Shown here: piece by piece, positions 53,801-61,235 of the stretch
Position numbering within the stretch: position 1 is the stretch's first letter
Layout: every line of letters begins with the position of its first letter
Assembly: GCA_017745075.1 (NCBI GenBank)
Contig: JAGIAD010000015.1
Coordinates: 1 to 64,000 of the forward strand
Source of the DNA: Sphingobacteriaceae bacterium
Lineage (GTDB): Bacteria > Bacteroidota > Bacteroidia > Sphingobacteriales > Sphingobacteriaceae
Direction of reading: 5' to 3'
Length of the DNA: 64,000 nucleotides
Notes under the pieces: generated by a model
What the model saw: only the letters and a program-made list of their open reading frames with translations
What the model was told of the DNA's origin: nothing
Database searches by the model: none
Translations under genes and position numbers: made by a program

Positions 53801-54092
53801 TGCAGTTTACCCACGTTTATCTTATGGAGGTACCAACAACAATAACTATCAGCCAAGTACCTGGTGGAAACGGGATATCAGTTTCCTGAGATTAAAAAAT
53901 GCGGATTTAGGTTATACCCTGAAAAATGGCATTAAATCTTTAGGTGTTAAGCGCTTAAGGATATATGCAACGGGCTATAACGTATTTACCATAAGCAAAT
54001 TTAAGCTTTGGGATCCTGAGCTGTTAACCAACAACGGTACCAGATATCCGCTAACATCTAATTATTCTTTAGGTCTTACCGCTAATTTTTAA
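50889..54092 (+). CDS. SusC/RagA family TonB-linked outer membrane transporter
   Basis: 1067 residues with an unusually long N-terminus (MMKKNTNLTGGRLRFKDCAF, then hydrophobic ALSSGFYTTARAAA) before the carboxypeptidase-like domain DIVIRGIIKDEAGLALPGAG. Then come TonB box-like VAIVGFGTQ, plug motifs PLIIIDGVPNRNLNDISVYD and ATAVYGIRGANGVILINTKQ, and a barrel ending YSLGLTANF. Region PGDIKYKDLNGDGKIDSFDQ looks like a calcium-binding loop of the kind common in SusC proteins. Partner SusD follows after 10 bp. Confidence 0.95.
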   Translation: MMKKNTNLTGGRLRFKDCAFKAIAFTLALSSGFYTTARAAAVNINPTVSINQSKADIVIRGIIKDEAGLALPGAGVKVKGSSISAAADVNGAFTITVPNQDAILIVTYVGYDTKEIPVGTQTMLDIRLKETTGANLQEVAIVGFGTQKKESLVGAQSSVKADELKQPVSSMSQLLAGRIPGVVNVSRNGEPGATGSDIFIRGISSLTSGDRGPLIIIDGVPNRNLNDISVYDVENFTVLKDAAATAVYGIRGANGVILINTKQGKTGSPRINVEYYEGVSRFTKKPQLIDGVDYMNLANEAKYSDYLRGGAAGAFTPAYSIDAIQKTAAGTDPVLYPNVNWFDAIYNDFGRNRSATANLSGGVSNAKYYVSLGYYGEDGLFKTDEAVNSAVKQNFSRYNVSTNLNWDITGTTKMDLGIKGILAQSNYPSNLGAQDIFNQAFLINPTSFPVLYPNGSLPGISPQADQRNPYGDITRNGYRVGYNNQLYSNLRLTQDLKELTPGLSVTTMFSFDVNNNNSIARTKRETIYRINPNDPYLVAGNPASGYKYGLVLQGQDFLNYSIGNGGDKKMYFEAAINYNRTFGKHAVTGLLLYNQNDNTTPFAGNLTLSLPYRLQGIASRATYAYDNKYFFEFNVGYNGSENFAPDKRYGFFPALGIGWLLSSEKFFEPLKNAFQMVKFRYSDGIVGSGGSGSGYAGSEGDRFYYLTKVGSASGYTFGQNGNISPGGLGVTAYGVDVTWAETRKQDLGFELKTLNNNLSLIVDFFKERRKDQFIQRGTVPNYIGLANTPIGNLGIVENKGIDGTLQYDAQFGKDWSLNLRANFTFNKDKVIENDQAPKPYPWMEQRGLNVLASTRVGYIAEKLFDSQAEINASPTQFGTLMPGDIKYKDLNGDGKIDSFDQTVIGRGDLPSTTYGFGFSLTYKNFDFGLFFQGQDNADILLNIPSFANSGGLGNMLAVAADRWTTTNPRQDAVYPRLSYGGTNNNNYQPSTWWKRDISFLRLKNADLGYTLKNGIKSLGVKRLRIYATGYNVFTISKFKLWDPELLTNNGTRYPLTSNYSLGLTANF

Positions 54093-54102
54093 AATAAAAG
54101 GA

Positions 54103-55929
54103 ATGAAAAAAATATTAATATATACAGCCGGAGCATTACTTATTGCAGGTAGTTATGGTTGTAAGAAATTTTTAAATCAGGTACCTGACGACCGGTTAAC
54201 TTTCGATCAGATGTATCAGAAAAAAGCAACTGTTGACCAGGCTTTGGCCAATGTTTATTCGACGTTACCTGATCAGAATCAGGATCGTTCTGCCTCAGCA
54301 AGTGGGAACATAGGCCCGTGGACAGCAGCTTCTGATGAAGCAGACTACACGTTACCTAATTTTACAGAAAATGTGAATTCTGGTGCCTGGGATGCAACCA
54401 GCGGGCAAGTAAATTACCACTGGCAAAATTATTACCGTGGCATACAGGCAGCCAGTTCATTTATGGCCAATGTAACGAAATGTACCGATTGTAATATTGG
54501 AGGTATTGACATTGTAAATCGTTATTATAATGAGGCAAGAGCACTTAGGGCCATTTATTATTACTATTTAGTAAGGCAATACGGCCCTGTTGTTTTATTA
54601 GGGAATGATCCAATTGCTTCAGATGCGCCTTTAGCCGAAATCAGTAAGCCACGTAATTCGATGGATGAGTGTATTGACTATATTGTGAGCGAATTGGAAG
54701 CCGTTAGCCAAAAGCTACCTGCTACGCCACAGGCTAATGAAGATTATGGTCATATCACAGCCTCTGTAGCCGATGCCTATAAAATCAAAGCATTATTAAC
54801 TGCTGCCCGTCCGTTATTTAATGGAAATACCGATTATGCTAATCTTAAAAATCAGGATGGTAAGCAACTGATTAACCAGACCTATAGCGTGGCAAAGTGG
54901 ACAAGACTGGCCACAGCAGCAAAAGCATTTTTAAACAATCCTAATTATTCTGGTTATGCATTGTATACTGTTGCGGCAACACCATCAGGCTTACCAAATA
55001 CGGCATTTAACAGGGCGTTTATAGCTACGAGAGATGTGTTTTTGAATGGCTGGAATTCGGAGGTTATTTTTGGCAGAGGTGGCGATGTAACGTTCTATCA
55101 GTATTCATTAGCCCCTAACCACAGTGGTGCTTCCGGAGGAGATAAAGGTGGCTCTTTCTTGTCTCCATCTCAGCAGTTAGTCGACGCGTTCTTTACTGCA
55201 AATGGTTTACCAATAGAAAGCGACCCTACTTATTCGGCAAATGGAACATCAAGTTATCAGGCACCAGATCCGAATGATCAGGGCGTTAGCAGAAACATTA
55301 GTAATATGTATGTTAACCGCGAACCGCGCTTTTATGCTGATATTACCTACAGTGGCCGTAAATGGATAAACCCATCATCAAATATTGTTACCAGTTTTGA
55401 GTTTAACGGTAATGCAGGTAAAAGTGCTATTGCTAATAATGATTATACCAAAACAGGTTATACATCCAGAAAACATTTAACTGTTGCCGGCTGGACAAGT
55501 GGCAGAACAATTTTTACCGTAATCAGGCTTGCCGAAATTTATCTGGATTATATCGAGGCTTTGCAGGAATCAAATCCTTCTGATCCTGATATTTTAATCT
55601 ACCTAAACAGGATCCGTACAAGAGCTGGTATCCCGGTTTATGGAAACGGTGGTTTGCCTGTACCAACAGATATGAAAGATGCCATCCGTAGAGAAAGAAG
55701 AGTAGAACTGGCTTTCGAGTTAGATCGTTATTTCTATACCAGGGAATGGAAAATTGCAGAAACTACTGATACCCAGATCAGGGGATTAAATATTACGCAA
55801 AACGCACCAGGATTTTTTACTCCGGTTGTAACTGAAAACAGGGTTTTTCAAAAGAAACACTATTTATGGCCAATACCAAGTGGCGAAATCCAAAAAGTAC
55901 CTGTAATTGTACAAAATACAGGTTGGTAG
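54103..55929 (+). CDS. SusD/RagB family nutrient-binding lipoprotein
   Basis: 608-residue SusD. Lipobox SYGC followed by KKFLNQVPDDRLTFDQMYQK. Helical repeat EARALRAIYYYYLVRQYGPVV, a long central substrate-binding part with many Tyr/Trp/Asn residues, and the C-terminal pattern ...RRERRVELAFELDRYFYTRE then LWPIPSGEIQKVPVIVQNTGW. Larger than the other two SusD proteins here, typical of SusDs for complex glycans. Confidence 0.94.
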   Translation: MKKILIYTAGALLIAGSYGCKKFLNQVPDDRLTFDQMYQKKATVDQALANVYSTLPDQNQDRSASASGNIGPWTAASDEADYTLPNFTENVNSGAWDATSGQVNYHWQNYYRGIQAASSFMANVTKCTDCNIGGIDIVNRYYNEARALRAIYYYYLVRQYGPVVLLGNDPIASDAPLAEISKPRNSMDECIDYIVSELEAVSQKLPATPQANEDYGHITASVADAYKIKALLTAARPLFNGNTDYANLKNQDGKQLINQTYSVAKWTRLATAAKAFLNNPNYSGYALYTVAATPSGLPNTAFNRAFIATRDVFLNGWNSEVIFGRGGDVTFYQYSLAPNHSGASGGDKGGSFLSPSQQLVDAFFTANGLPIESDPTYSANGTSSYQAPDPNDQGVSRNISNMYVNREPRFYADITYSGRKWINPSSNIVTSFEFNGNAGKSAIANNDYTKTGYTSRKHLTVAGWTSGRTIFTVIRLAEIYLDYIEALQESNPSDPDILIYLNRIRTRAGIPVYGNGGLPVPTDMKDAIRRERRVELAFELDRYFYTREWKIAETTDTQIRGLNITQNAPGFFTPVVTENRVFQKKHYLWPIPSGEIQKVPVIVQNTGW

Positions 55930-55938
55930 CACCATCAG

Positions 55939-55969
55939 GCACCGGGTATTACACCTGGTGCTTTTTTTA
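55939..55969 (+). terminator. Terminator after the third SusC/SusD pair
   Basis: Stem GCACCGGGT / ACCTGGTGC around ATTAC with seven T, 9 bp after the SusD stop codon. The metallopeptidase-like lipoprotein gene begins 19 bp later and may depend on read-through. Confidence 0.8.
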
Positions 55970-55987
55970 ACCTCCTAAATTTAGGCT

Positions 55988-56959
55988 ATGAAAAACTTTT
56001 CTTTACTATTTGCCATCATTGTTTTTGTTGTTTTGGCATGCAATACTAAAAAGGCACCCGTTGAAACGGTAAGCCCGGCTCCTCCGCTTATAGAAACGGT
56101 AGATCCTGCAGATGCACCACCTAAAACCTGGAAAGAACATTGGTTTGAACATGTTCAGTTGCTAAACAGGATATATTACGATACCAGCGTAGTGGTTTAC
56201 TATGATGGAGATGTTAAATCTACCGTTATATGGCCTAAAACCTACATGGCCGAAGCCTGGAACTATACTAAAAAGGTTTACGGAAAGTTTGGTGATGACA
56301 GCCGTTTGTTTGTAATTTATCATGCCGGTAAATATGGTGGTGGCCATCCAGGTACTTACCTCGATGCCGGTCATGATTACCGGAACGTAACCGATTGTGG
56401 TTCTAACGATTTAAACGCGTGGACTGCCGGAGCAGATAACGATATCGATTTATCGACCCACGAGATTGGTCACATTGTAGAGGGCGCATCAAAGGGAGTA
56501 AAAGAATCTCCTGCTTTTGATATCTGGCACGATAGTAAATGGATGGAAATTTATCAATATGACGTGTATCTCGGCTTAAACAGGCCTGCCGATGCACAAC
56601 GTTGGTTGAACAAAATGATGACAACCACCGATAATTACCCACGGGCGGGTACGCAATGGTTTAAAAATTGGTTTTTACCCATTTATGAAAACTATGGAAA
56701 AACCAAAGTGTTAAACGGGTTTTTTACTTTATTGTCGCTACATTTTCCTAAACAGGCCATTACAGTGCAAGGAAAGAGTTATCAGCAATATACAAGGAAA
56801 ATGAACTTTGGTGAGTTCGTCCACTTTTGGAGCGGCGCAGCTAAAGCTGATCTGGCACCTCTGGCATTAACCGCCTTCGGGTCTAAAGATGAAAAAGGAG
56901 CTGATTGGGCGCCAATGCTTGCAAAAGCAAAAACTGATTTTACCAACCTTAACTACTAA
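55988..56959 (+). CDS. Lipoprotein with HExxH zinc-protease motif
   Basis: 323 residues. Lipoprotein signal (lipobox LAC, Cys18), a Pro-rich linker (VETVSPAPPLIETVDPADAP), then a globular domain. The HExxH motif is HEIGH at 158-162 in DLSTHEIGHIVEGASKG. Possible third metal ligands downstream are His181 or Glu187 in WHDSKWMEIYQYD. Around the motif are loops of Gly/His/Asp (GKYGGGHPGTYLDAGHDYRN). The family was not recognised. Its neighbours are two BSP-family proteins, so a surface protease in a glycoprotein-use locus is likely, but only the motif supports catalysis. Confidence 0.75.
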   Translation: MKNFSLLFAIIVFVVLACNTKKAPVETVSPAPPLIETVDPADAPPKTWKEHWFEHVQLLNRIYYDTSVVVYYDGDVKSTVIWPKTYMAEAWNYTKKVYGKFGDDSRLFVIYHAGKYGGGHPGTYLDAGHDYRNVTDCGSNDLNAWTAGADNDIDLSTHEIGHIVEGASKGVKESPAFDIWHDSKWMEIYQYDVYLGLNRPADAQRWLNKMMTTTDNYPRAGTQWFKNWFLPIYENYGKTKVLNGFFTLLSLHFPKQAITVQGKSYQQYTRKMNFGEFVHFWSGAAKADLAPLALTAFGSKDEKGADWAPMLAKAKTDFTNLNY

Positions 56960-56972
56960 ATTTTAATTATCA

Positions 56973-57012
56973 GGAAAGATTCAGGCTTATTATGCCGAAT
57001 CTTTCCTTTTTA
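56973..57012 (+). terminator. Terminator after the HExxH lipoprotein gene
   Basis: Perfect 10 bp arms GGAAAGATTC / GAATCTTTCC and a T-rich tail. It overlaps the upstream part of the next open frame, which supports the downstream start at 57037. Confidence 0.8.
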
Positions 57013-57036
57013 ATCATCAACACACAAATAAAACAA

Positions 57037-58014
57037 ATGATCAAGAAATTTTTAATCTTCGCATTGGTATCCTGCTTGGTATTTTCTGCTTCTGCACAAA
57101 ATAGGGAAAGAGGGTATAAGTTAACCATTAATGATCCAGATAGTGCTGCAAATGCCATTATGGATGCCAAATTGAACGTCGCTTTTTTTAGCGTTTATCC
57201 AGGTTTTGCACAGGCAGATGGTTACCGTACGAAAAGAAATGTGGTGCTCGATTTTGTAACCAACGAAACGCCAACCATTAAGGCTAAAGCCGGAGAAATC
57301 AAAGTAAATAGCGAATGGGTAAAAAATAAATCGCAAAAGAAAATAGAAAAAGAATTGTTTACCGCATTGGCTAAAAACTGGGTTTCTTACAGCAAAGAAA
57401 AACACAAAGGCTATACTTTAACCTTCATTAGTAAAGATCCGGACTTAGACCCTGTGGTTAGAAAGAACCTGATTAAAGCCTATTTTGAAATTTATCCTAC
57501 TTTGGTTAAAACCTTTAACGAAAAATCTACCCATGATGTACTTTTTGTGGTCGACACGGCATATAAGGCGGTTGCCGAAGCCAGTGGAAACCGGATTCTT
57601 TTCAGCGCGGGCTATATGAAAGCACATCCAACTGATATTGATGTGGTAACGCACGAAACCATGCACATTGTACAGGGTTATGGCTACAGCGCTGGCCCGG
57701 TTTGGTTAACTGAGGGCATTGCCGATTATGTGCGCTATAAATTCGGGGTAGATAATGTGGGTTCTAAATGGAGTTTGCCGGCTTATAATGAAAAGCAGAG
57801 CTATAAGAACAGCTACCGCATTACTGCACGTTTTTTCGCCTGGTTAGAGCAAAATGTTAAACCAGGTTTAATTGCTGCATTAGATCAGCAGTTAAGGGCG
57901 CATCAATATACCGAGCAATCGTGGACAGTTTTAACCGGTAAAACGGTCGATCAACTTTGGGAAGATTATGGTAAAGCCGCAGACAAAATAACGCTTACCT
58001 ATAGCAGTAAATAA
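57037..58014 (+). CDS. Secreted BSP-family putative metallopeptidase with duplicated N-terminal half-domain
   Basis: 325 residues from MIKKFLIFALVSCLVFSASAQ. Two related segments follow. Residues about 27-120 (GYKLTINDPDSAANAIMDAK, FFSVYPGF, NVVLDFVTNE) mirror residues about 125-220 (GYTLTFISKDPDLDPVVRKN, YFEIYPTL, DVLFVVDTAY). Only the second continues into the active-site region HETMHIVQGYG (His206, Glu207, His210) and GPVWLTEGIADYVRYKFG (Glu226). This matches the basic secretory protein family, thought to be zinc peptidases. The first copy lacks HExxH. The open frame from 56992 is rejected because it crosses a terminator. Confidence 0.85.
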   Translation: MIKKFLIFALVSCLVFSASAQNRERGYKLTINDPDSAANAIMDAKLNVAFFSVYPGFAQADGYRTKRNVVLDFVTNETPTIKAKAGEIKVNSEWVKNKSQKKIEKELFTALAKNWVSYSKEKHKGYTLTFISKDPDLDPVVRKNLIKAYFEIYPTLVKTFNEKSTHDVLFVVDTAYKAVAEASGNRILFSAGYMKAHPTDIDVVTHETMHIVQGYGYSAGPVWLTEGIADYVRYKFGVDNVGSKWSLPAYNEKQSYKNSYRITARFFAWLEQNVKPGLIAALDQQLRAHQYTEQSWTVLTGKTVDQLWEDYGKAADKITLTYSSK

Positions 58015-58086
58015 AATTTAATAACAGATAAAAGTAGAGGAATTTGTAAAAAATATAGTCACATAAGTAAAATTTTTGATCGTTTA

Positions 58087-58100
58087 GTAAAACGTTTTAC
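58087..58100. promoter_or_regulatory. LacI-type operator GTAAAACGTTTTAC
   Basis: Perfect 14 bp palindrome, identical to the site at 45667, 59 bp before the second BSP gene. It probably marks a promoter for that gene and the GH92 gene behind it. Confidence 0.75.
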
Positions 58101-58158
58101 ATATTATATTTATTTTGCAGAACCAAAGGGACTAACCAAAGCCATAACTCTCAGATAA

Positions 58159-58830
58159 ATGAAAAAAATATTCAACATTTCGATTTGTGCAATGCTGATT
58201 TCGGCTTTTTCCGCACAGTTAAAAGCACAGGAAATTACCAAAAAAGGTGGCTACACCTTATCGTTCGAAAGCAATTTCGCAGCACTGGATCCACAGCTGA
58301 AAAAGCGTTTAATCAAAACCTTTTTTGAAGTTTATCCAAAACTGGCTAAAGAATATAATCCATCAACCATAAAAGAGGTGAAATTTTTTGTCGATACGGC
58401 GTACAAAGGCGTTGCAGCAACTGCCGATGGCAAAGTAACTTTCAGCTCGCTGTGGATGGTTAAACACCCTGAAGATATTGACGTGGTAACCCACGAGGTA
58501 ATGCACATTGTACAGGATTATGGTCGTAGCGTTGGGCCGGGTTGGTTAACCGAAGGCATCGCCGATTATGCCCGCTATAAATTTGGTGTCGATAATGCCG
58601 GTGCCAAATGGTCGCTGCCAGCTTTAAAGCCTGAGCATAGCTACAAAAACAGCTACCGCATTACAGCTGCTTTTTTTGCTTGGATAGAGAAAAGTGTAAA
58701 ACCTGGTACCATTAAAACCGTTGATGCTTCATTAAGAGATCATACCTATACCAAAGAAATCTGGGCTAAGTTAACCGGTAAAGATTTAGATGCACTTTGG
58801 GCAGATTATGTTAAAAATTCGCAAGTTTAA
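58159..58830 (+). CDS. Secreted BSP-family putative metallopeptidase, short form
   Basis: 223-residue paralogue of the preceding gene. Signal peptide MKKIFNISICAMLISAFSAQ. It has the single complete domain: GYTLSFESNFAALDPQLKKR, FFEVYPKL, VKFFVDTAYKGV, then HEVMH (His112, Glu113, His116) and GPGWLTEGIADYARYKFGVD with Glu132. It lacks the duplicated N-terminal half. The C-terminus AKLTGKDLDALWADYVKN matches the paralogue's end. Tandem duplication followed by loss or gain of a half-domain is the likely history. Confidence 0.85.
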   Translation: MKKIFNISICAMLISAFSAQLKAQEITKKGGYTLSFESNFAALDPQLKKRLIKTFFEVYPKLAKEYNPSTIKEVKFFVDTAYKGVAATADGKVTFSSLWMVKHPEDIDVVTHEVMHIVQDYGRSVGPGWLTEGIADYARYKFGVDNAGAKWSLPALKPEHSYKNSYRITAAFFAWIEKSVKPGTIKTVDASLRDHTYTKEIWAKLTGKDLDALWADYVKNSQV

Positions 58831-58871
58831 CTAATAATTACACACGCATATAAAAAACACAGATAAAACAA

Positions 58872-61160
58872 ATGAAACGACTATTTATCGCCTTATTGGG
58901 GCTTGCGGCAACAACCAGCTTCGCTCAAACCATTGGTAAGGTTACTGATCCGGTTGATTGGATAAATCCCCTGATGGGAACCGCATCCAAACCGGCATTA
59001 TCAAACGGAAATACCTATCCGGCAATTGGTTTGCCTTGGGGAATGAACATGTGGACCCCACAAACCGGTAAAAGCGGTGATGGATGGGCTTATACATACG
59101 ATGCTGATAAAATTCGCGGTTTTAAACAGACCCACCAGCCATCGCCATGGATGAACGATTATGGCGCTTTTTCCTTAATGCCCGGCACTGGTAAATTAAA
59201 ATTTACCGATGACGAACGTGCAAGCTGGTTCAGCCATAAAGCAGAGGTTTCTAAACCTTACTATTACAGTGTTTATTTGGCCGACGCCGATGTAACAACC
59301 GAAATTACGCCAACTGAAAGAGCTGCACAGTTCAGGTTTACTTTTCCTAAAACCGATAGCTCTTTTGTGGTAATTGATGCACAAAATCGTGGTTCTTACA
59401 TTAAAATTATTCCTGCCGAAAGAAAGATTATCGGTTATACTTCTAAGTACGCCCGTGGGCCACTACCTAAAAATTTCAAAAACTACTTTGTAATTTATTT
59501 TAACAAAGATTTCAAACTGACTAAAACCTGGGATGATAAAAAACTAAACGATAAGGATTTAGAGCTTACTGTTGACCACGCCGGTGCTGTTATTGGTTTC
59601 GCTACACAAAAAGGCGAGCAGGTAATTGCTAAAGTAGCTTCTTCGTTCATCAGTTTCGAACAAGCAGATTTAAACCTGAAAAGAGAACTGGCCAACGATG
59701 CATTCGAAGCTACAAAAGCAAAAGGCCGGGCTATCTGGAACAAAACCTTAAGTAAAATCACCGTTGAGGGCGGTACCATCGATCAAACCCGTACATTCTA
59801 CTCGGCTATGTACCGTACCCTGTTCTTCCCGAACAAGTTATATGAAATCGATGCACAGAATAAGATTGTACACTGGAGCCCATACAATGGACTGGTGTTA
59901 CCGGGTTATATGTTTGCCGGAACAGGTTTCTGGGATACCTTCAGGGCATTATACCCTTTCTTAAACCTGGTTTATCCTTCAATCAATAAAGAAATGCAGC
60001 AGGGCTTAATTAACGACTACAAAGAAGGTGGCTGGTTGCCTGAGTGGAGCAGTCCGGGTTATGCCAATATCATGGTGGGTAATAACTCTGCTTCAGTAGT
60101 TTCTGATGCATATATTAAAGGCATGCGCGGTTATGATATCGAAACGTTATGGGAGGCGGTAAAACATGGCGCCAACAACGAAGGCCCTATGGAAGCCGTT
60201 GGCCGCGATGGTGTTAAATATTACAACGAATTAGGCTATGTACCTTTCGATGTTAAAAAGAACGAAAATGCCGCTAAAACCCTTGAATATGCTTATGATG
60301 ATTTTACCATTTATCAATTGGGAAGAGCATTAGGGAAACCAGCATCTGAAATTGATATTTACAAGAAAAGGGCGATGAACTATAAAAACCTTTTCGATCC
60401 GGCTTCGGGCTTAATGCGTGGTAAAAACCAGGATGGAACTTTCCAGAGCCCATTCAGTCCGTTTAAATGGGGTGGCGCATTTACCGAAGGTAACAGCTGG
60501 CACTATACCTGGTCGGTTTTCCAGGATATTGATGGTTTAGCAAAATTAATGGGCGGGCACCAGAAATTTGTAACCAAACTGGATTCCGTTTTCTCTATGC
60601 CTCCGGTGTTTGATGAAAGTGCTTATGGCGGTGTAATACACGAAATACGTGAAATGCAGATTGCGAACATGGGCCAGTATGCGCACGGAAATCAACCGAT
60701 CCAGCACATGATTTACCTGTACAACTACGGTGGTGCGCCTTATAAAACACAATATTGGGTGCGCGAAACCATGAACAGGATGTATAAAGCAACACCAGAC
60801 GGTTATTGTGGTGATGAGGATAACGGACAAACTTCTGCCTGGTATGTATTTTCGGCAATGGGTTTTTATCCGGTAACGCCGGCTACAGATCAGTATGTTT
60901 TAGGTGCTCCTTTGTTTAAAAAAGTAACCGTTACTTTAGAAAATGGCAAGCAGTTGGTTATCAATGCACCCGCAAACAGCGATAATAACCGTTACGTACA
61001 ATCGTTGCAGATTAACGGTAAGCCGTATTCCAAAAACTGGATCAGCCATAGCGGTATTCAAAAAGGTGCGGTGTTAAACTTTAACATGACTGCTACACCA
61101 AATAAAACCCGTGGATCAAATCCTGCAGATTTCCCATATTCATTATCAACAGAAAAGTAA
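58872..61160 (+). CDS. GH92 family alpha-mannosidase, second copy
   Basis: 762 residues with signal peptide MKRLFIALLGLAATTSFAQ. Same architecture as the GH92 at 46213: VDWINPLMGTASKPALSNGN, PWGMNMWTPQTG, GFWDTFRALYPF, TEGNSWHYTW, HEIREMQIANMGQYAHGNQP, GDEDNGQTSAWYVFSAMGFY. The two are paralogues with many substitutions in the substrate-side loops, for instance HQPSPWMNDYGAFSLMP against HQCSSWTRDYAVFSLMP. They may act on different mannose linkages. 41 bp after the short BSP gene. Confidence 0.94.
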   Translation: MKRLFIALLGLAATTSFAQTIGKVTDPVDWINPLMGTASKPALSNGNTYPAIGLPWGMNMWTPQTGKSGDGWAYTYDADKIRGFKQTHQPSPWMNDYGAFSLMPGTGKLKFTDDERASWFSHKAEVSKPYYYSVYLADADVTTEITPTERAAQFRFTFPKTDSSFVVIDAQNRGSYIKIIPAERKIIGYTSKYARGPLPKNFKNYFVIYFNKDFKLTKTWDDKKLNDKDLELTVDHAGAVIGFATQKGEQVIAKVASSFISFEQADLNLKRELANDAFEATKAKGRAIWNKTLSKITVEGGTIDQTRTFYSAMYRTLFFPNKLYEIDAQNKIVHWSPYNGLVLPGYMFAGTGFWDTFRALYPFLNLVYPSINKEMQQGLINDYKEGGWLPEWSSPGYANIMVGNNSASVVSDAYIKGMRGYDIETLWEAVKHGANNEGPMEAVGRDGVKYYNELGYVPFDVKKNENAAKTLEYAYDDFTIYQLGRALGKPASEIDIYKKRAMNYKNLFDPASGLMRGKNQDGTFQSPFSPFKWGGAFTEGNSWHYTWSVFQDIDGLAKLMGGHQKFVTKLDSVFSMPPVFDESAYGGVIHEIREMQIANMGQYAHGNQPIQHMIYLYNYGGAPYKTQYWVRETMNRMYKATPDGYCGDEDNGQTSAWYVFSAMGFYPVTPATDQYVLGAPLFKKVTVTLENGKQLVINAPANSDNNRYVQSLQINGKPYSKNWISHSGIQKGAVLNFNMTATPNKTRGSNPADFPYSLSTEK

Positions 61161-61171
61161 TTAATTTCACC

Positions 61172-61205
61172 TTTCCATTGGGTAGTAAACGCTGCTCAAT
61201 GGAAA
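61172..61205 (+). repeat. Inverted repeat between GH92 and the DUF1080 gene
   Basis: Perfect 9 bp arms TTTCCATTG / CAATGGAAA around a 16 nt loop, without a T-run. More like a transcript-stabilising or attenuating hairpin than a full terminator. Confidence 0.5.
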
Positions 61206-61235
61206 TAAAATACAGCCAGCCTTAATCAGGCACAA

